In this document: positions 17,837 to 26,525 of the stretch, one piece after another
Layout of the letters: each line of letters opens with the position of its first letter
How positions within the stretch are numbered: position 1 is the first letter of the stretch
Assembly: GCA_025356075.1 (NCBI GenBank)
Contig: JANXUT010000007.1
Coordinates: forward strand, 1-49,137
Length of the DNA: 49,137 bases
Source of the DNA: Pseudomonadota bacterium
GTDB taxonomy: Bacteria; Pseudomonadota; Gammaproteobacteria; Steroidobacterales; Steroidobacteraceae
Direction of reading: 5' to 3'
The notes under the pieces: model-generated
Told to the model about the DNA's origin: nothing
What the model saw: only the letters and a program-made list of their open reading frames with translations
Database searches by the model: none
Position numbers and translations under genes: made by a program

Positions 17837-20730
17837 GCGCCCTCCTTGCGTCGCTGAGCCTCACCCAGCGGGTCGTAGAAGGGCGTCGGTACGACCTCGG
17901 CCGTGATCTGCGCGCCCGAGTCGACGCGCAGGGAGAGCTTTCCGGCAGCCGCCACGGCCGGATCGACCAGCGCGAGCCCGATGAGGTGCCCGAGCGTCGG
18001 CGACACCCCGATGCTCGTCACCCGGCCGGCAATGCGACCACCGTCGATGATCAAGTTGGACTCCCGCGGTCGCTGGGCCCCGCCAGCCGCCAGACGAAAC
18101 CCAACCAGCGTCTGCCGCAGCGGTCGCTGTGCCAGCGTCGCCAAGCTCCGCTGCCCGATGAAGTACGGCTTGTCCATCTTGACGGCCCACGCCGCGTCGA
18201 CCTCGAGTGCGTTGGTCACGCCGTCCGTATCCTGCCCGACGATCAAGTGTCCTTTCTCGAGCCGAAGCATGCGCTGAGCCTCGACCCCAAACGGACGAAT
18301 GCCGCTCGACTGCCCCGCTTGCAGGATAACCCGCCAGAGTTCGACGCCGAATTCGGCCGGCACATGGATCTCGTACCCCAGTTCGCCGACGAAGCCCACT
18401 CTCATCAACCGACACGCGATGCCCGCGACGTGCGCTTCGCGTGCGGCAAGGTAGGGAAACGCCGCGTCGCTAAGATCGAGGTCGGTCAGTGCCGCGAGCA
18501 CCGCGCGCGAAGCGGGGCCAGCGAGATTGAACGCCGCAAAATGCCCCGTCAGGTTGACCAGGCCGACGGGCATACCCCACCACGTGGCCAGCCGGCCGAA
18601 CTCGCGAAACAGCGTCGCGGAGTTACCGGTCGTAGTCGTGAAGTAGAAGCACTCTGCGCCGAGCCGCGCGATCACGCCGTCGTCGATGACTACGCCCGTC
18701 TCGTCGACCATCAGGCCGTAGCGCGTCATCCCGACTTTGAGATTCGAGAACCGGCCGGTATACAGACGGTCGAGGAACTCGCCGGCATGCGGTCCGAACG
18801 CCTCGACCTTGCCGAGCGTGCCGACATCGATGAGGCCGACGGCACCGCGGACGGCCCCCACCTCGGCCGCGATCGCCTGCGCGCGCGTATGGCCGTCCCG
18901 TGCGTAGTACTCTGGCCGGCGCCAATTTCCGGCCGGCATCCAGACGGCGCCGCGGACCGCGTGTTCCCGGTCGATCGGGGTCCGACGCTCGGGCACGAAC
19001 CCGCGCCCGGCAAGATGCGACATCGGCACCGGATGAAACATCGGCCGGGAAGTCGTCAGCGAGTGCTGCTCCAACGATTCCCCGCGTACGCGCGCCAGCA
19101 CTCGAAGTGCGTTCAGATTCGAGTGCTTACCCTGGCTCGGGCCCATACCCATCGTCGAGAAGCGCTTCAGGAGCTCGCTCGAATCGAAGCCTTCCTGGCA
19201 GGCATTTTCGACATCCCGGATCTGGAGATCCTCGTCGAAATCGATGAACTCCTTGCCCTTCGGGTGGCGAAACACTGGAAAGGCGTGATTGGAACATTCC
19301 GCGCCAGCCGGCCGTCGGCCTGCTTCGCGCCGACCGGAATTCCCTAGCTCCGCCGCCGCGGCACGCCCGGCCTCGCGCCCATCTTCGATACATTCGGCGA
19401 GCGTGTACGCGCCTGTGAGCTTGCCGCAGCCATAGGTTCCGGCCGGCAGCGAATCGAGAACAAACTGCTCAGCGCCCGAATCGTAGCGAACGGTTCCGCC
19501 GGCCTGGTGCAGCAGGCCCGTCAGCGGCGCGAATCCAACGCTCATCCACAGGCCGTCGATGTTCACGGACTCCAGCCCGGAGGGTGCCGTGAATTCGAGC
19601 CGCGCGACGCACCCGCCCGCGCCGCCGATCGCCTCGACCGGCCGGACACAGTTGAGCACGCGAACGCCATTCTGGAGGAGCCGCTCGCGGTACACCTGCG
19701 TTCGAGGTCCGACCGTCGATCGCAGATCGAGTACGGCAGCTACGTCGATTCCATGGCTCTGCGCGTCGAGCGCCGCCGCATAGCCTTCGGCATTGGCGGC
19801 AAGGACCGCGATCCGGCGCGCGGGCGCGACCGCATAGCGGTAGATGAGGCGCTGCGCGGCGCTAGCGAGCATCACGCCGGGAAGATCGTTGCCGCGAAAA
19901 ACCGCCGGCTGCTCGCTCGCGCCTTGAGCGAGTACCACGGCGCGCGCACGCACTTTGACGATAGCCTCGCCGGTCACGACCGGCACCCAGTGGTCGGCGT
20001 AGTAGCCCGCGGCACAGCCGCCGAGCAGCGTGCGGACGCGCGCCTCGGCCGCGACGGATCCGATGAGGGCAGCAACGGCCGCGGTGGGCTGCGTCGCGCC
20101 ACCGCGCGCGTACAGCGCACTACCCCCGGCGGCACCATTCTCATCGACCAGCAGTACGTCCGCTCCGCCTTCGGCCGCCGCCAGCGCCGCGGACAGACCG
20201 GACGGCCCGGCTCCGATCACCAGCACGTCGCAGAAATCATAGCGCTTGGCCGTCGCGCGAAGCGGCGCCGTGGTATCGACCCGCCCGAGACCCGTCAGCG
20301 CCCGGAACATCCGCTCCCAGTGCGGGAACAGCCGCTTGCCGTGGAACGCCTTGTAGTAGAAACCGACCGGTAGAAAACGCGCGAGCCGGTCGAGCCAAGC
20401 GAGGCGATCGTTGGCAACGCCACCGCGCGTATTGACGGCCGTTATGCGCCAGCCGGGTTCAACCGGCGTCACGTCCGCCCGCACGTTTGGAATGCTGCGC
20501 CCGCCCGCCTCCACCTGCATCATCGCGTTCACGTCGTGATTGGCGAAGCTCACGAGTCCGCGCGGTCGGTGGTATTTGAAAGACCGACCAACGACGCGCA
20601 CGCCGCCGGCAGCGAGCGCCGAACTGATGGTGTCGCCGCGAAAGCCGGGTACCTCGTGACCTTCGAAGCTAAACGTGAGCGGAACGGCGCGATCGATCCA
20701 CTCACCCGCGATAGGAGGCAGGCGCATCAT
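17833..20730 (-). CDS. mgdC: N-methylglutamate dehydrogenase subunit C (SoxA-like)
   Basis: A 965-residue alpha-subunit homologue of heterotetrameric sarcosine oxidase. In order: N-terminal ferredoxin-like domain (1-110), NAD/FAD Rossmann domain with VIGAGPSGLSAAL (171-183), a linker domain with cysteine CQEGFDSSELLKRFS, and a C-terminal GcvT domain from about residue 590 (VGFVGELGYEIHVPAEFG as folate signature). The last part should transfer the methyl carbon of N-methylglutamate to tetrahydrofolate as methylene-THF. The start at 20730 overlaps the mgdB stop by 4 bases; the open frame reaches 20835 but only by running through mgdB. Sarcosine oxidase alpha is the alternative name by homology, but gmaS and mgs neighbours favour Mgd. 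Confidence 0.88.
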   Translation of the reverse strand: MMRLPPIAGEWIDRAVPLTFSFEGHEVPGFRGDTISSALAAGGVRVVGRSFKYHRPRGLVSFANHDVNAMMQVEAGGRSIPNVRADVTPVEPGWRITAVNTRGGVANDRLAWLDRLARFLPVGFYYKAFHGKRLFPHWERMFRALTGLGRVDTTAPLRATAKRYDFCDVLVIGAGPSGLSAALAAAEGGADVLLVDENGAAGGSALYARGGATQPTAAVAALIGSVAAEARVRTLLGGCAAGYYADHWVPVVTGEAIVKVRARAVVLAQGASEQPAVFRGNDLPGVMLASAAQRLIYRYAVAPARRIAVLAANAEGYAAALDAQSHGIDVAAVLDLRSTVGPRTQVYRERLLQNGVRVLNCVRPVEAIGGAGGCVARLEFTAPSGLESVNIDGLWMSVGFAPLTGLLHQAGGTVRYDSGAEQFVLDSLPAGTYGCGKLTGAYTLAECIEDGREAGRAAAAELGNSGRREAGRRPAGAECSNHAFPVFRHPKGKEFIDFDEDLQIRDVENACQEGFDSSELLKRFSTMGMGPSQGKHSNLNALRVLARVRGESLEQHSLTTSRPMFHPVPMSHLAGRGFVPERRTPIDREHAVRGAVWMPAGNWRRPEYYARDGHTRAQAIAAEVGAVRGAVGLIDVGTLGKVEAFGPHAGEFLDRLYTGRFSNLKVGMTRYGLMVDETGVVIDDGVIARLGAECFYFTTTTGNSATLFREFGRLATWWGMPVGLVNLTGHFAAFNLAGPASRAVLAALTDLDLSDAAFPYLAAREAHVAGIACRLMRVGFVGELGYEIHVPAEFGVELWRVILQAGQSSGIRPFGVEAQRMLRLEKGHLIVGQDTDGVTNALEVDAAWAVKMDKPYFIGQRSLATLAQRPLRQTLVGFRLAAGGAQRPRESNLIIDGGRIAGRVTSIGVSPTLGHLIGLALVDPAVAAAGKLSLRVDSGAQITAEVVPTPFYDPLGEAQRRKEGA

Positions 20731-20993
20731 TCCGCTGCCCCCGGCGCGCGGTACAGGAAGGTCCGCATGATCACGTCGGTCGCCGTGTCGCGCTCGGCGA
20801 TGAACCAGACGCCGCTCGGCGAGTGACACCACCATTCGTGCTTGATCCCGGCGACCCCGCTGCGATTGAAGACGTAGTCAGCCCAGGTGTCGTCATCCGA
20901 AGTCGCCGGATCGGGCGCGGGGCGTAGCTCGCCGGCGTAGACGAATTCGCTGATCAGGCGCGGCCCGTTGACGGGGCATGTCATCAGCTTCAT
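20727..20993 (-). CDS. mgdB: N-methylglutamate dehydrogenase subunit B (SoxD-like)
   Basis: An 88-residue delta-subunit homologue of sarcosine oxidase starting MKLMTCPVNGPRLISEF and containing the diagnostic WADYVFNRSG and HEWWCHSPSGVWFIAERDT blocks. Delta subunits of sarcosine oxidase bind zinc through a CPxCG-like knuckle; here the second position reads CPVNG, so one expected Cys is missing. That is as I remember other Mgd-type homologues. The start at 20993 fits the family better than the longer frame from 21026, which overlaps the mgdA 3' end. It is coupled to mgdC by a 4-base overlap. Confidence 0.85.
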   Translation of the reverse strand: MKLMTCPVNGPRLISEFVYAGELRPAPDPATSDDDTWADYVFNRSGVAGIKHEWWCHSPSGVWFIAERDTATDVIMRTFLYRAPGAAE

Positions 20994-20994
20994 C

Positions 20995-22248
20995 TCAGTG
21001 ACCCACCGCTGCGGCACCTTTCTCACCCGTCAAGGCATAACGGCGGAAGCGATCCAGGCCGAACCCCTCGATCAGCGGATGGTTGGCATCGCTGGCGACG
21101 GTGTAGCTCATCGTCTTGCCGCACACGGGCGTCGCCTTGAAGCCCCACGTGCCCCACCCCGAATCGAGGTAGAACCCGCGCACCGGCGTCGTGCCCATAA
21201 TCGGCGCGAAGTCCGGCGTCATATCAGCAAGCCCAGCCCACTGGCGCACGATCTTGACGTCACTCAGGAATGGGAACATCTCGAGCATATGCATCGACAG
21301 CGATTCGGCGAAATCAAACGTCGACCGCGTCGAGTGCAGCTCGTAAGGATCGAGCGAAGCACCCATAACCAGTTCGCCGCGCGCTGTCTGGCTGACGTAG
21401 ACGTGCAGCGAGCCCGACACGATGATCGGGTCGAGCCAAGGCTTCAGGGGTTCGGACACCATCGCTTGGAGCGGATGAACGTAGATTGGTGACTTAAGGC
21501 CAACCATAGCCAGCAGCTGCGGCGTGGCGCCGGCGACCGCGCAGAGGACCTTGCGCGTGCTGATGCGCCCGCGGTCCGTCACCACCCCGACGACCGACGG
21601 ACCCGATCCGCGGTCTTCAAGCTCGATCGATCGCACGGCGGTTTGCTGATGAATTTCAACGCCGCGGCGATCCGCACCGCGGCCATAGCCCCAGGCGACG
21701 GCATCGTGCCGGGCAATTGCACCGGGCGCATGGTAGAGGGCGCCGAGTACCGGCGCACGGCCCCCACAACTCAGGTCCATCATCGGCAACGCGTCGGCGA
21801 CCGCCTGCGCATCGATCGCTTCACTTTGTACGCCGAAGTGCTTGTTGACCTCGGCGCGCCAGCGCATCGTGCGCATGGCCGCGTCGGTGTGTGCGAGCGT
21901 GAAGTGACCCCGCGTCGAATAGAACAGGTTTAGGTCGAAATCCTGCGCAAGGTCCTTCCATAAACGAACACTCTCGTCATAGAACTTCACGCCTTCGGCG
22001 GTGAGATAGTTCGAACGGATGATCGTCGTATTACGCCCGGTGTTACCGCCGCCGAGGTAGCCTTTGTCCAGCACCGCTATATTGCGGATTCCGTGGTCGC
22101 GCGCGAGGTAGTAGGCCGACGCGAGACCGTGGCCGCCAGCGCCGATGATGACCACGTCGTAGCTTGGGCGCAGCTGCGCGTGCGCAGCGAACATCCGCGG
22201 CTCCGGATGGCGTCGCGACAGGCCGAACCGCAACAGACGAAGTGGCAT
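20995..22248 (-). CDS. mgdA: N-methylglutamate dehydrogenase subunit A (SoxB-like)
   Basis: A 417-residue FAD-binding amine oxidoreductase, the beta-subunit homologue of sarcosine oxidase. Dinucleotide-binding YDVVIIGAGGHGLASAYYLA (30-49) is followed by LGGGNTGRNTTIIRSNYL, which is characteristic of this subunit. C-terminal FYLDSGWGTWGFKATPVCGK closes the FAD domain. It oxidises the N-methyl group of N-methylglutamate. It is the first gene of the cluster. No strong ribosome site lies before the ATG at 22248, and an internal Met at residue 19 is an alternative, but related proteins also have an N-terminal extension. A 310-base leader with a candidate promoter lies upstream. Confidence 0.9.
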   Translation of the reverse strand: MPLRLLRFGLSRRHPEPRMFAAHAQLRPSYDVVIIGAGGHGLASAYYLARDHGIRNIAVLDKGYLGGGNTGRNTTIIRSNYLTAEGVKFYDESVRLWKDLAQDFDLNLFYSTRGHFTLAHTDAAMRTMRWRAEVNKHFGVQSEAIDAQAVADALPMMDLSCGGRAPVLGALYHAPGAIARHDAVAWGYGRGADRRGVEIHQQTAVRSIELEDRGSGPSVVGVVTDRGRISTRKVLCAVAGATPQLLAMVGLKSPIYVHPLQAMVSEPLKPWLDPIIVSGSLHVYVSQTARGELVMGASLDPYELHSTRSTFDFAESLSMHMLEMFPFLSDVKIVRQWAGLADMTPDFAPIMGTTPVRGFYLDSGWGTWGFKATPVCGKTMSYTVASDANHPLIEGFGLDRFRRYALTGEKGAAAVGH

Positions 22249-22484
22249 CCGTGCCGTCAGCTTCGCGGCAGCCGTTCGCAGCGCACGCGGTTCGGACGAT
22301 CAGTGCGGCGAACTGTTCGCATCTCTCCTCGACAATCATGGCGACGCGACGGGCCGGTTCAGTCGCCGCGTTGGTCTTGAAAGCGCCTCGGGACAGGGCC
22401 ACCGACGCGAAGCGCAGCCGCTGAACGCCACCGCAGCCGTCAGCCGCGCCGCGCTAAATTCGGCACGCGGCCAGCACCCAGAAT

Positions 22485-22513
22485 TTTGTAGCACGCTGTT
22501 TACCTGTACGCAA
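22485..22513 (-). promoter_or_regulatory. candidate promoter of mgdA operon
   Basis: On the minus strand TTGCGT (22513-22508) is followed after exactly 17 bases by TACAAA (22490-22485), a plausible sigma-70 pair (about four of six matches at each box). It lies inside one of the few AT-rich patches of the gap and overlaps the conserved element. The start of mgdA is about 237 bases further on, which is a long leader. Confidence 0.3.
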
Positions 22514-22521
22514 GTATGTTG
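22493..22521. promoter_or_regulatory. conserved element, copy 1 (putative regulator site)
   Basis: The 29-base stretch begins ACGCTGTTTA, continues C-C, then TACGCAA and ends TGTTG. The same blocks in the same order occur at 23440-23469, on the other side of the XRE-cupin gene. Position upstream of mgdA and overlap with the candidate promoter suggest an operator or activator site. Confidence 0.5.
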
Positions 22522-22558
22522 CGCACTGGGCACAGGCGATCCGGCCGGCCGCGCGCAG

Positions 22559-23221
22559 CTATGCGAGGTGGGAGGCCTCAGCCGCTTCGCTCGGGTAGAT
22601 GATTATCGACAGCAGCCGGATCGGCAGCCGCGACAGAGTCTCGGGGCCGTGCGGTACGTGCCCGGCAAAGGTGAGCGCGTCGCCGGGCCGCAGCGGATAG
22701 CTTTCATCGCCGTATCGATAGGTCAGCGAACCCTCGAGCACGTAGAGAAACTCAATTCCCGGGTGTTCGAACCCCGGGAATACCTCGCTCTTGTCCGTGA
22801 GTGTGACGAGAAACGGCTCGAATACCTTGCGCGGGCCCCGATCGGAGGCCAGCAGATGGTAGGTGTGGCCGCGCTTTGTGCCGCGTCGCACGACCTCGAG
22901 ACCTTCGCCACGCTTGACCAGCTGCGCGGGGTTGGCGTCGCCACCGAAGCCCTGCAACAGCTGCGACAGACTCACGCCAAGCGCGGTCGTCAGCGCCGCC
23001 AGTGTCTCCAGACTCGGCATCACATCGCCGGTCTCGAGCCTGCTCAGCATCGCGCGGCTGATGCCCGCGCGAGACCCGACCTCGCCGAGCGTGAGACCGT
23101 GCGCCGTGCGCAGTCGGCGCACGGCTTTACCGACCTGTTGCCCCAACTTCGCGCCGCCGGAGTCCCGCGTGCGCGGGACCGCCTTCGCGCGCGCGGGCCG
23201 CCGCTTTCCGCCTTGCGTCAT
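22559..23221 (-). CDS. XRE-family regulator with C-terminal cupin domain
   Basis: A 220-residue regulator. A helix-turn-helix of the XRE type spans about 29-88 (LRTAHGLTLGEVGSRAGISRAMLSRLETG...), and a small cupin barrel about 146-215 has His153, Glu157, His188 and His191 as potential effector or metal contacts. Such XRE-cupin proteins usually sense small metabolites and regulate neighbouring catabolic genes. It lies directly upstream of mgdA in the same direction and divergent from the TonB receptor. Copies of one 29-30 bp element flank it on both sides, so control of itself, the methylamine operon and possibly the receptor is inferred. The ATG at 23221 fits the family better than the open frame to 23386. 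The ribosome site is weak. Confidence 0.85.
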   Translation of the reverse strand: MTQGGKRRPARAKAVPRTRDSGGAKLGQQVGKAVRRLRTAHGLTLGEVGSRAGISRAMLSRLETGDVMPSLETLAALTTALGVSLSQLLQGFGGDANPAQLVKRGEGLEVVRRGTKRGHTYHLLASDRGPRKVFEPFLVTLTDKSEVFPGFEHPGIEFLYVLEGSLTYRYGDESYPLRPGDALTFAGHVPHGPETLSRLPIRLLSIIIYPSEAAEASHLA

Positions 23222-23752
23222 GAGTCCACCGCAGCGTCTGGGATCATGGTCTGCGCGCGCGTCACCCGATCGCGCAACGCCCGTTCCGCAGCTATCGTAA
23301 CTCAGCCGCAACGACGCTCGCGGCCGTCCCGCGGCTGACCCACGCAGTCGAGCTGCCCGGTAGTCGTTGTCGTTGGACCGCCACACCGGTCACCGGCGGA
23401 CAGTTGACCGTGAACGAACTCGCGTGCTATTCCTGCGGAACGCTGTTTATCCACACGCAATGCGTGTTGTGGCTGCGAATCTGATGTCGTTGTGCGGTGC
23501 GCGTACCCGAGCCCGACAAAATGTTGCGCTCGAGACACGATTCCGGATCGCCTCAGCCGCGTGCGGGTGAGTGGACCGAGGGGCTGCCCGGGCGCGCTGC
23601 CTGCGGGCAATTGAACTGAGTGAGTCGAGCTTGCTCGGGGTGGGCGTTCGCGACGCCGGTTGGGGTGACGCTGTTTCGCCGAAGAACTACTAAAATCCGA
23701 CGCTTGCCGCTTCTGTGTTCTTTGGATTCAAGCTCTTAGGGGAGAGCCGCAC
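23222..23752. promoter_or_regulatory. divergent control region, regulator / TonB receptor
   Basis: This 531-base gap separates the minus-strand regulator and the plus-strand receptor and holds no convincing gene. It carries copy 2 of the conserved element at 23440-23469. A weak plus-strand TTGACC (23404-23409) with CTATTC 17 bases on, and a TAAAAT box at 23691-23696, are possible promoter parts for the receptor, but neither is a good match. GGGGAGAG just before 23753 is the receptor's ribosome site. Confidence 0.4.
23440..23469. promoter_or_regulatory. conserved element, copy 2 (putative regulator site)
   Basis: Starts ACGCTGTTTA and ends TGTTG like copy 1, with ACGCAA between. It contains a perfect inverted repeat, ACACGC-AAT-GCGTGT (23453-23467), as expected for a dimeric repressor. 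Unlike copy 1, no -10 box follows its TTGCGT hexamer, so promoter similarity alone does not explain the conservation. Confidence 0.5.
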
Positions 23753-26365
23753 ATGTCCACGCCGTTACCTGCTGCCGTTATGGGTCTCAGCCCGATACTC
23801 CGGCTGCCGCTCCAGCGACGCCTCTTGCGCGCAACGACAATTTCACTCGCCGTCGCTGCAAGCCTGCACGGCGTTGTGCAGGCAGCCGAGACCCCGAAGC
23901 CGGGTGACCAGTTGGCTGAAGTGGTCGTCACCGCCGAGAAACGCGAGGCCACGGTCCAGGTCACGCCCATCAGCGTCTCGGCGCTGAGTGCCGACGACCT
24001 CACGCAGAAGAACCTCATCACGCTCGAGGACGTCGCGTTCTCCGTCCCGGGCGTGTCGATGCGCACGGCTGGCCCCGGCCAGACCGAGTACGAGATGCGC
24101 GGCCTCACGTCCGCCGGCGGCTCAGCGGCCACAGTTGGCTTCTACATCGACGAAACGCCCCTGTCGGCGAACGCCGTGGCACTCAACGGGCGCACCGTCA
24201 TTGATCCGGACCTCTTCGACCTCAACCACGTCGAAGTGCTGCGCGGACCACAGGGTACCCTGTACGGCTCCGGCTCGATGGGTGGGACGATCAAGCTCGT
24301 TACCAACGCCCCCAAGCTTGGTGTGTTCGAGGGCGCCTCGGACCTCAGCATTTCAAATACGTCGCACGGTGGCACCAACGGAGGCATCAGCGCGATGCTG
24401 AATCTGCCGCTCGGCGACAGGGCCGCCCTGCGGCTCGTCGCGACGGACAAGTACGTCAGCGGCTTCATCGACCGCATCATCATTCCGCCGAAGGACGGTT
24501 CCGGCAACGAGCTATTCCCCTACCCGACGAATCCGTCGGGTAGCCAAAGTTATCCGGGGGCGACAAGCAATCCCGTCGTGTGCTTCTACTACTGTCAGCG
24601 GGGCGACGTGGTTGGCGCTGCAGCGACCGCTGCTCGTGATGGCTTGCTTCGCGTCGTCAAGGGTTCCAACGCCGAGCGCTTCGTGTCGGGCCGCGCGATC
24701 CTTCTCGTGAAGCCGTCGGATCAGCTTTCGATCACGACGACGCTGATGTACCAGCGCATCGACGCGGACGGCTACAACAGCTACCAGCAGCCCCCCGGTG
24801 GACGAGCTATCTACCAGCCGTACGATCAGCCCGAGCCTTACTACGACTCTTTCAAGATGGCGAGCCTGACGGTCGCCTATGACTTCGGCCCGGCGACGCT
24901 GACCTCCGCGAGCAGCTACTGGAAGCGGTTCGTGTTCCAGTCGACCGACTCGACCGAGGCGCTGCAGAACATCAACAACCTGACGACATTCATCCAGAAC
25001 CTGTATGTCGAAAGGGATCCGACCACGCAGTTCAGCCAGGAATTCCGGCTGACTTCGACCGGCACCGGTCCATTCCAGTGGCAGGGCGGCCTGTACTTCG
25101 CGAACCTGCACTCCGGCTACATCACCAACAACCAGGCGCCGGGCTTTGCGACGGCCATGTCCTGCGGCCTGCCGTCGCCAACGAACCCGGTCGGCGGCCA
25201 TTGCGATCCGGCGACGCAGTACAACCCGAACAGCACGCTGCGCTATCCCGACGCGACGCTGCCGCCGTACCCGAGCGCGCAGGCGGCGAACCCGAACGGC
25301 ATTGTCTTCAACGACAACAATCCGAACGTCATGAAGCAGAGCGCGATATTCGGAGAGGCGTCATACAAGCTCCGCGAAGATCTCAAGCTGACGGCCGGCA
25401 TTCGCTTCTTCAAGTTCCAGATCGACAACCACGCCGACCAGCGCGGTCTCGGCACGGCATCTGCCAACCAGGACTCGACGATCCTCGACCAGAGCCTGAA
25501 CGGCACTGCCGTCCTGCCGCGCCTCAACCTTTCGTACACGCCGACCCCGGACCTGACTGTCTACAGCACGCTCGCCAAGGGGTCCCGTCCCGGCGGAGTC
25601 AACCTGCCGATTCCGCTGCCGTCGGTGCAGCAGCTGACCGCCAATCCCGCGCAGTACAACTGCGGCCTCCCGCTCGCCGGTCCGCCGCCGCCGGTCTATG
25701 TCACGTCCCAGCCAAGCTTCTCGCCGGACTCGGTCTGGAGCTTCGAGGTCGGCGAGAAGGCGAAGTTCGACGATCGGCGCTTCACGCTGAATGCCGATGT
25801 GTACTACATCAAGTGGAAGGATATTCAGCAGGTCCTCTCCCTCAGCTGCGGCTACCCGTACAACACCAACGCGGGCGACGCGGAAGCGTACGGCCCGGAG
25901 GTCGAGTTTTCCGCCCGCGTGGTCGGGGGCCTGTCGCTGAACCTGTCCGGTTCGGTCCCCAAGGCGGTCATCAACAAGCCAACCGTTTCGGCCATCAACT
26001 CCGGCATCACGCCGGGGACCCGCGTGATCAACGTACCGAAGTACGAGGCGGCGGCGGGTATCGACTATCAGGCGGCCGTCACGGACTCGATCAACAGCAT
26101 CTTCTTCGTGTCGTTGACCATGACGGGCAATTCCGAAGACCAAGCCGCTTACCGGCAGGTCCTGCCGAGCCACAACAACCTCGACGCGCGATTCACGCTG
26201 GCCGGCAATGTCTGGTCGGCGGCGTTGTTCGGGACGAACCTGACGAACAAGCTCGCCGCGCTGACGATCGATAACACGGTATTCGCGTGGCAGACCTATG
26301 CGATCACGCGCGTATCGACCAATCAGCCGCGGACGGTCGGCGTCGACGTCCAGTACAAGTTCTAG
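23753..26365 (+). CDS. TonB-dependent outer-membrane receptor
   Basis: An 870-residue receptor. Residues 1-44 look like a long signal peptide ending VVQA. A TonB box (LAEVVVTAEKR, 54-64) precedes the plug domain, which includes VEVLRGPQGTLYGSGSMGGTIKLVT. The beta-barrel runs to a terminal Phe (VDVQYKF), the usual sorting signal. It imports a ligand across the outer membrane using TonB energy. Receptors of this sub-type are numerous in Steroidobacter-like bacteria and sphingomonads, and ligands are usually unknown. It is divergent from the XRE-cupin regulator and followed by a strong hairpin. The Cys-containing insert SCGLPSPTNPVGGHC may form a loop disulphide. A role in bringing in an amine or a complex nitrogen source is only inferred from neighbours. 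Confidence 0.92.
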   Translation: MSTPLPAAVMGLSPILRLPLQRRLLRATTISLAVAASLHGVVQAAETPKPGDQLAEVVVTAEKREATVQVTPISVSALSADDLTQKNLITLEDVAFSVPGVSMRTAGPGQTEYEMRGLTSAGGSAATVGFYIDETPLSANAVALNGRTVIDPDLFDLNHVEVLRGPQGTLYGSGSMGGTIKLVTNAPKLGVFEGASDLSISNTSHGGTNGGISAMLNLPLGDRAALRLVATDKYVSGFIDRIIIPPKDGSGNELFPYPTNPSGSQSYPGATSNPVVCFYYCQRGDVVGAAATAARDGLLRVVKGSNAERFVSGRAILLVKPSDQLSITTTLMYQRIDADGYNSYQQPPGGRAIYQPYDQPEPYYDSFKMASLTVAYDFGPATLTSASSYWKRFVFQSTDSTEALQNINNLTTFIQNLYVERDPTTQFSQEFRLTSTGTGPFQWQGGLYFANLHSGYITNNQAPGFATAMSCGLPSPTNPVGGHCDPATQYNPNSTLRYPDATLPPYPSAQAANPNGIVFNDNNPNVMKQSAIFGEASYKLREDLKLTAGIRFFKFQIDNHADQRGLGTASANQDSTILDQSLNGTAVLPRLNLSYTPTPDLTVYSTLAKGSRPGGVNLPIPLPSVQQLTANPAQYNCGLPLAGPPPPVYVTSQPSFSPDSVWSFEVGEKAKFDDRRFTLNADVYYIKWKDIQQVLSLSCGYPYNTNAGDAEAYGPEVEFSARVVGGLSLNLSGSVPKAVINKPTVSAINSGITPGTRVINVPKYEAAAGIDYQAAVTDSINSIFFVSLTMTGNSEDQAAYRQVLPSHNNLDARFTLAGNVWSAALFGTNLTNKLAALTIDNTVFAWQTYAITRVSTNQPRTVGVDVQYKF

Positions 26366-26376
26366 ATACGCCAGGT

Positions 26377-26403
26377 CGGCGGACGGTCATAGACCGTCCG
26401 CCG
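26377..26403 (+). terminator. strong hairpin after the TonB receptor gene
   Basis: A perfect 12-bp inverted repeat (CGGCGGACGGTC / GACCGTCCGCCG) with a 3-base ATA loop starts 11 bases after the receptor stop. No T run follows, but stem strength and place make it the probable transcript end. Confidence 0.6.
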
Positions 26404-26525
26404 TGCGCCCGACCGTCGAGCCGGGCACATATAGGGATGCTTGCACGCGGCCGGCCGGCCGGGGACGAACGGTTCCCGTCGCAGGCCAAAAATAGCCGGA
26501 TGAGCGTTTCGCGGGGGCCGCACTG

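Larger units (their letters stand above)
22249..22558 (-). promoter_or_regulatory. leader and control region of the methylamine operon
   Basis: This 310-base gap between the XRE-cupin gene and mgdA has no credible gene. It contains the conserved element at 22493-22521 and a candidate minus-strand promoter, listed separately. The remaining 236 bases to mgdA are GC-rich leader without an evident riboswitch fold. Confidence 0.45.

Noticed and set aside
17986-19347. 453-residue plus-strand open frame inside mgdC
   Set aside because: Antisense shadow. mgdC motifs and coupled overlaps show the minus strand is coding.
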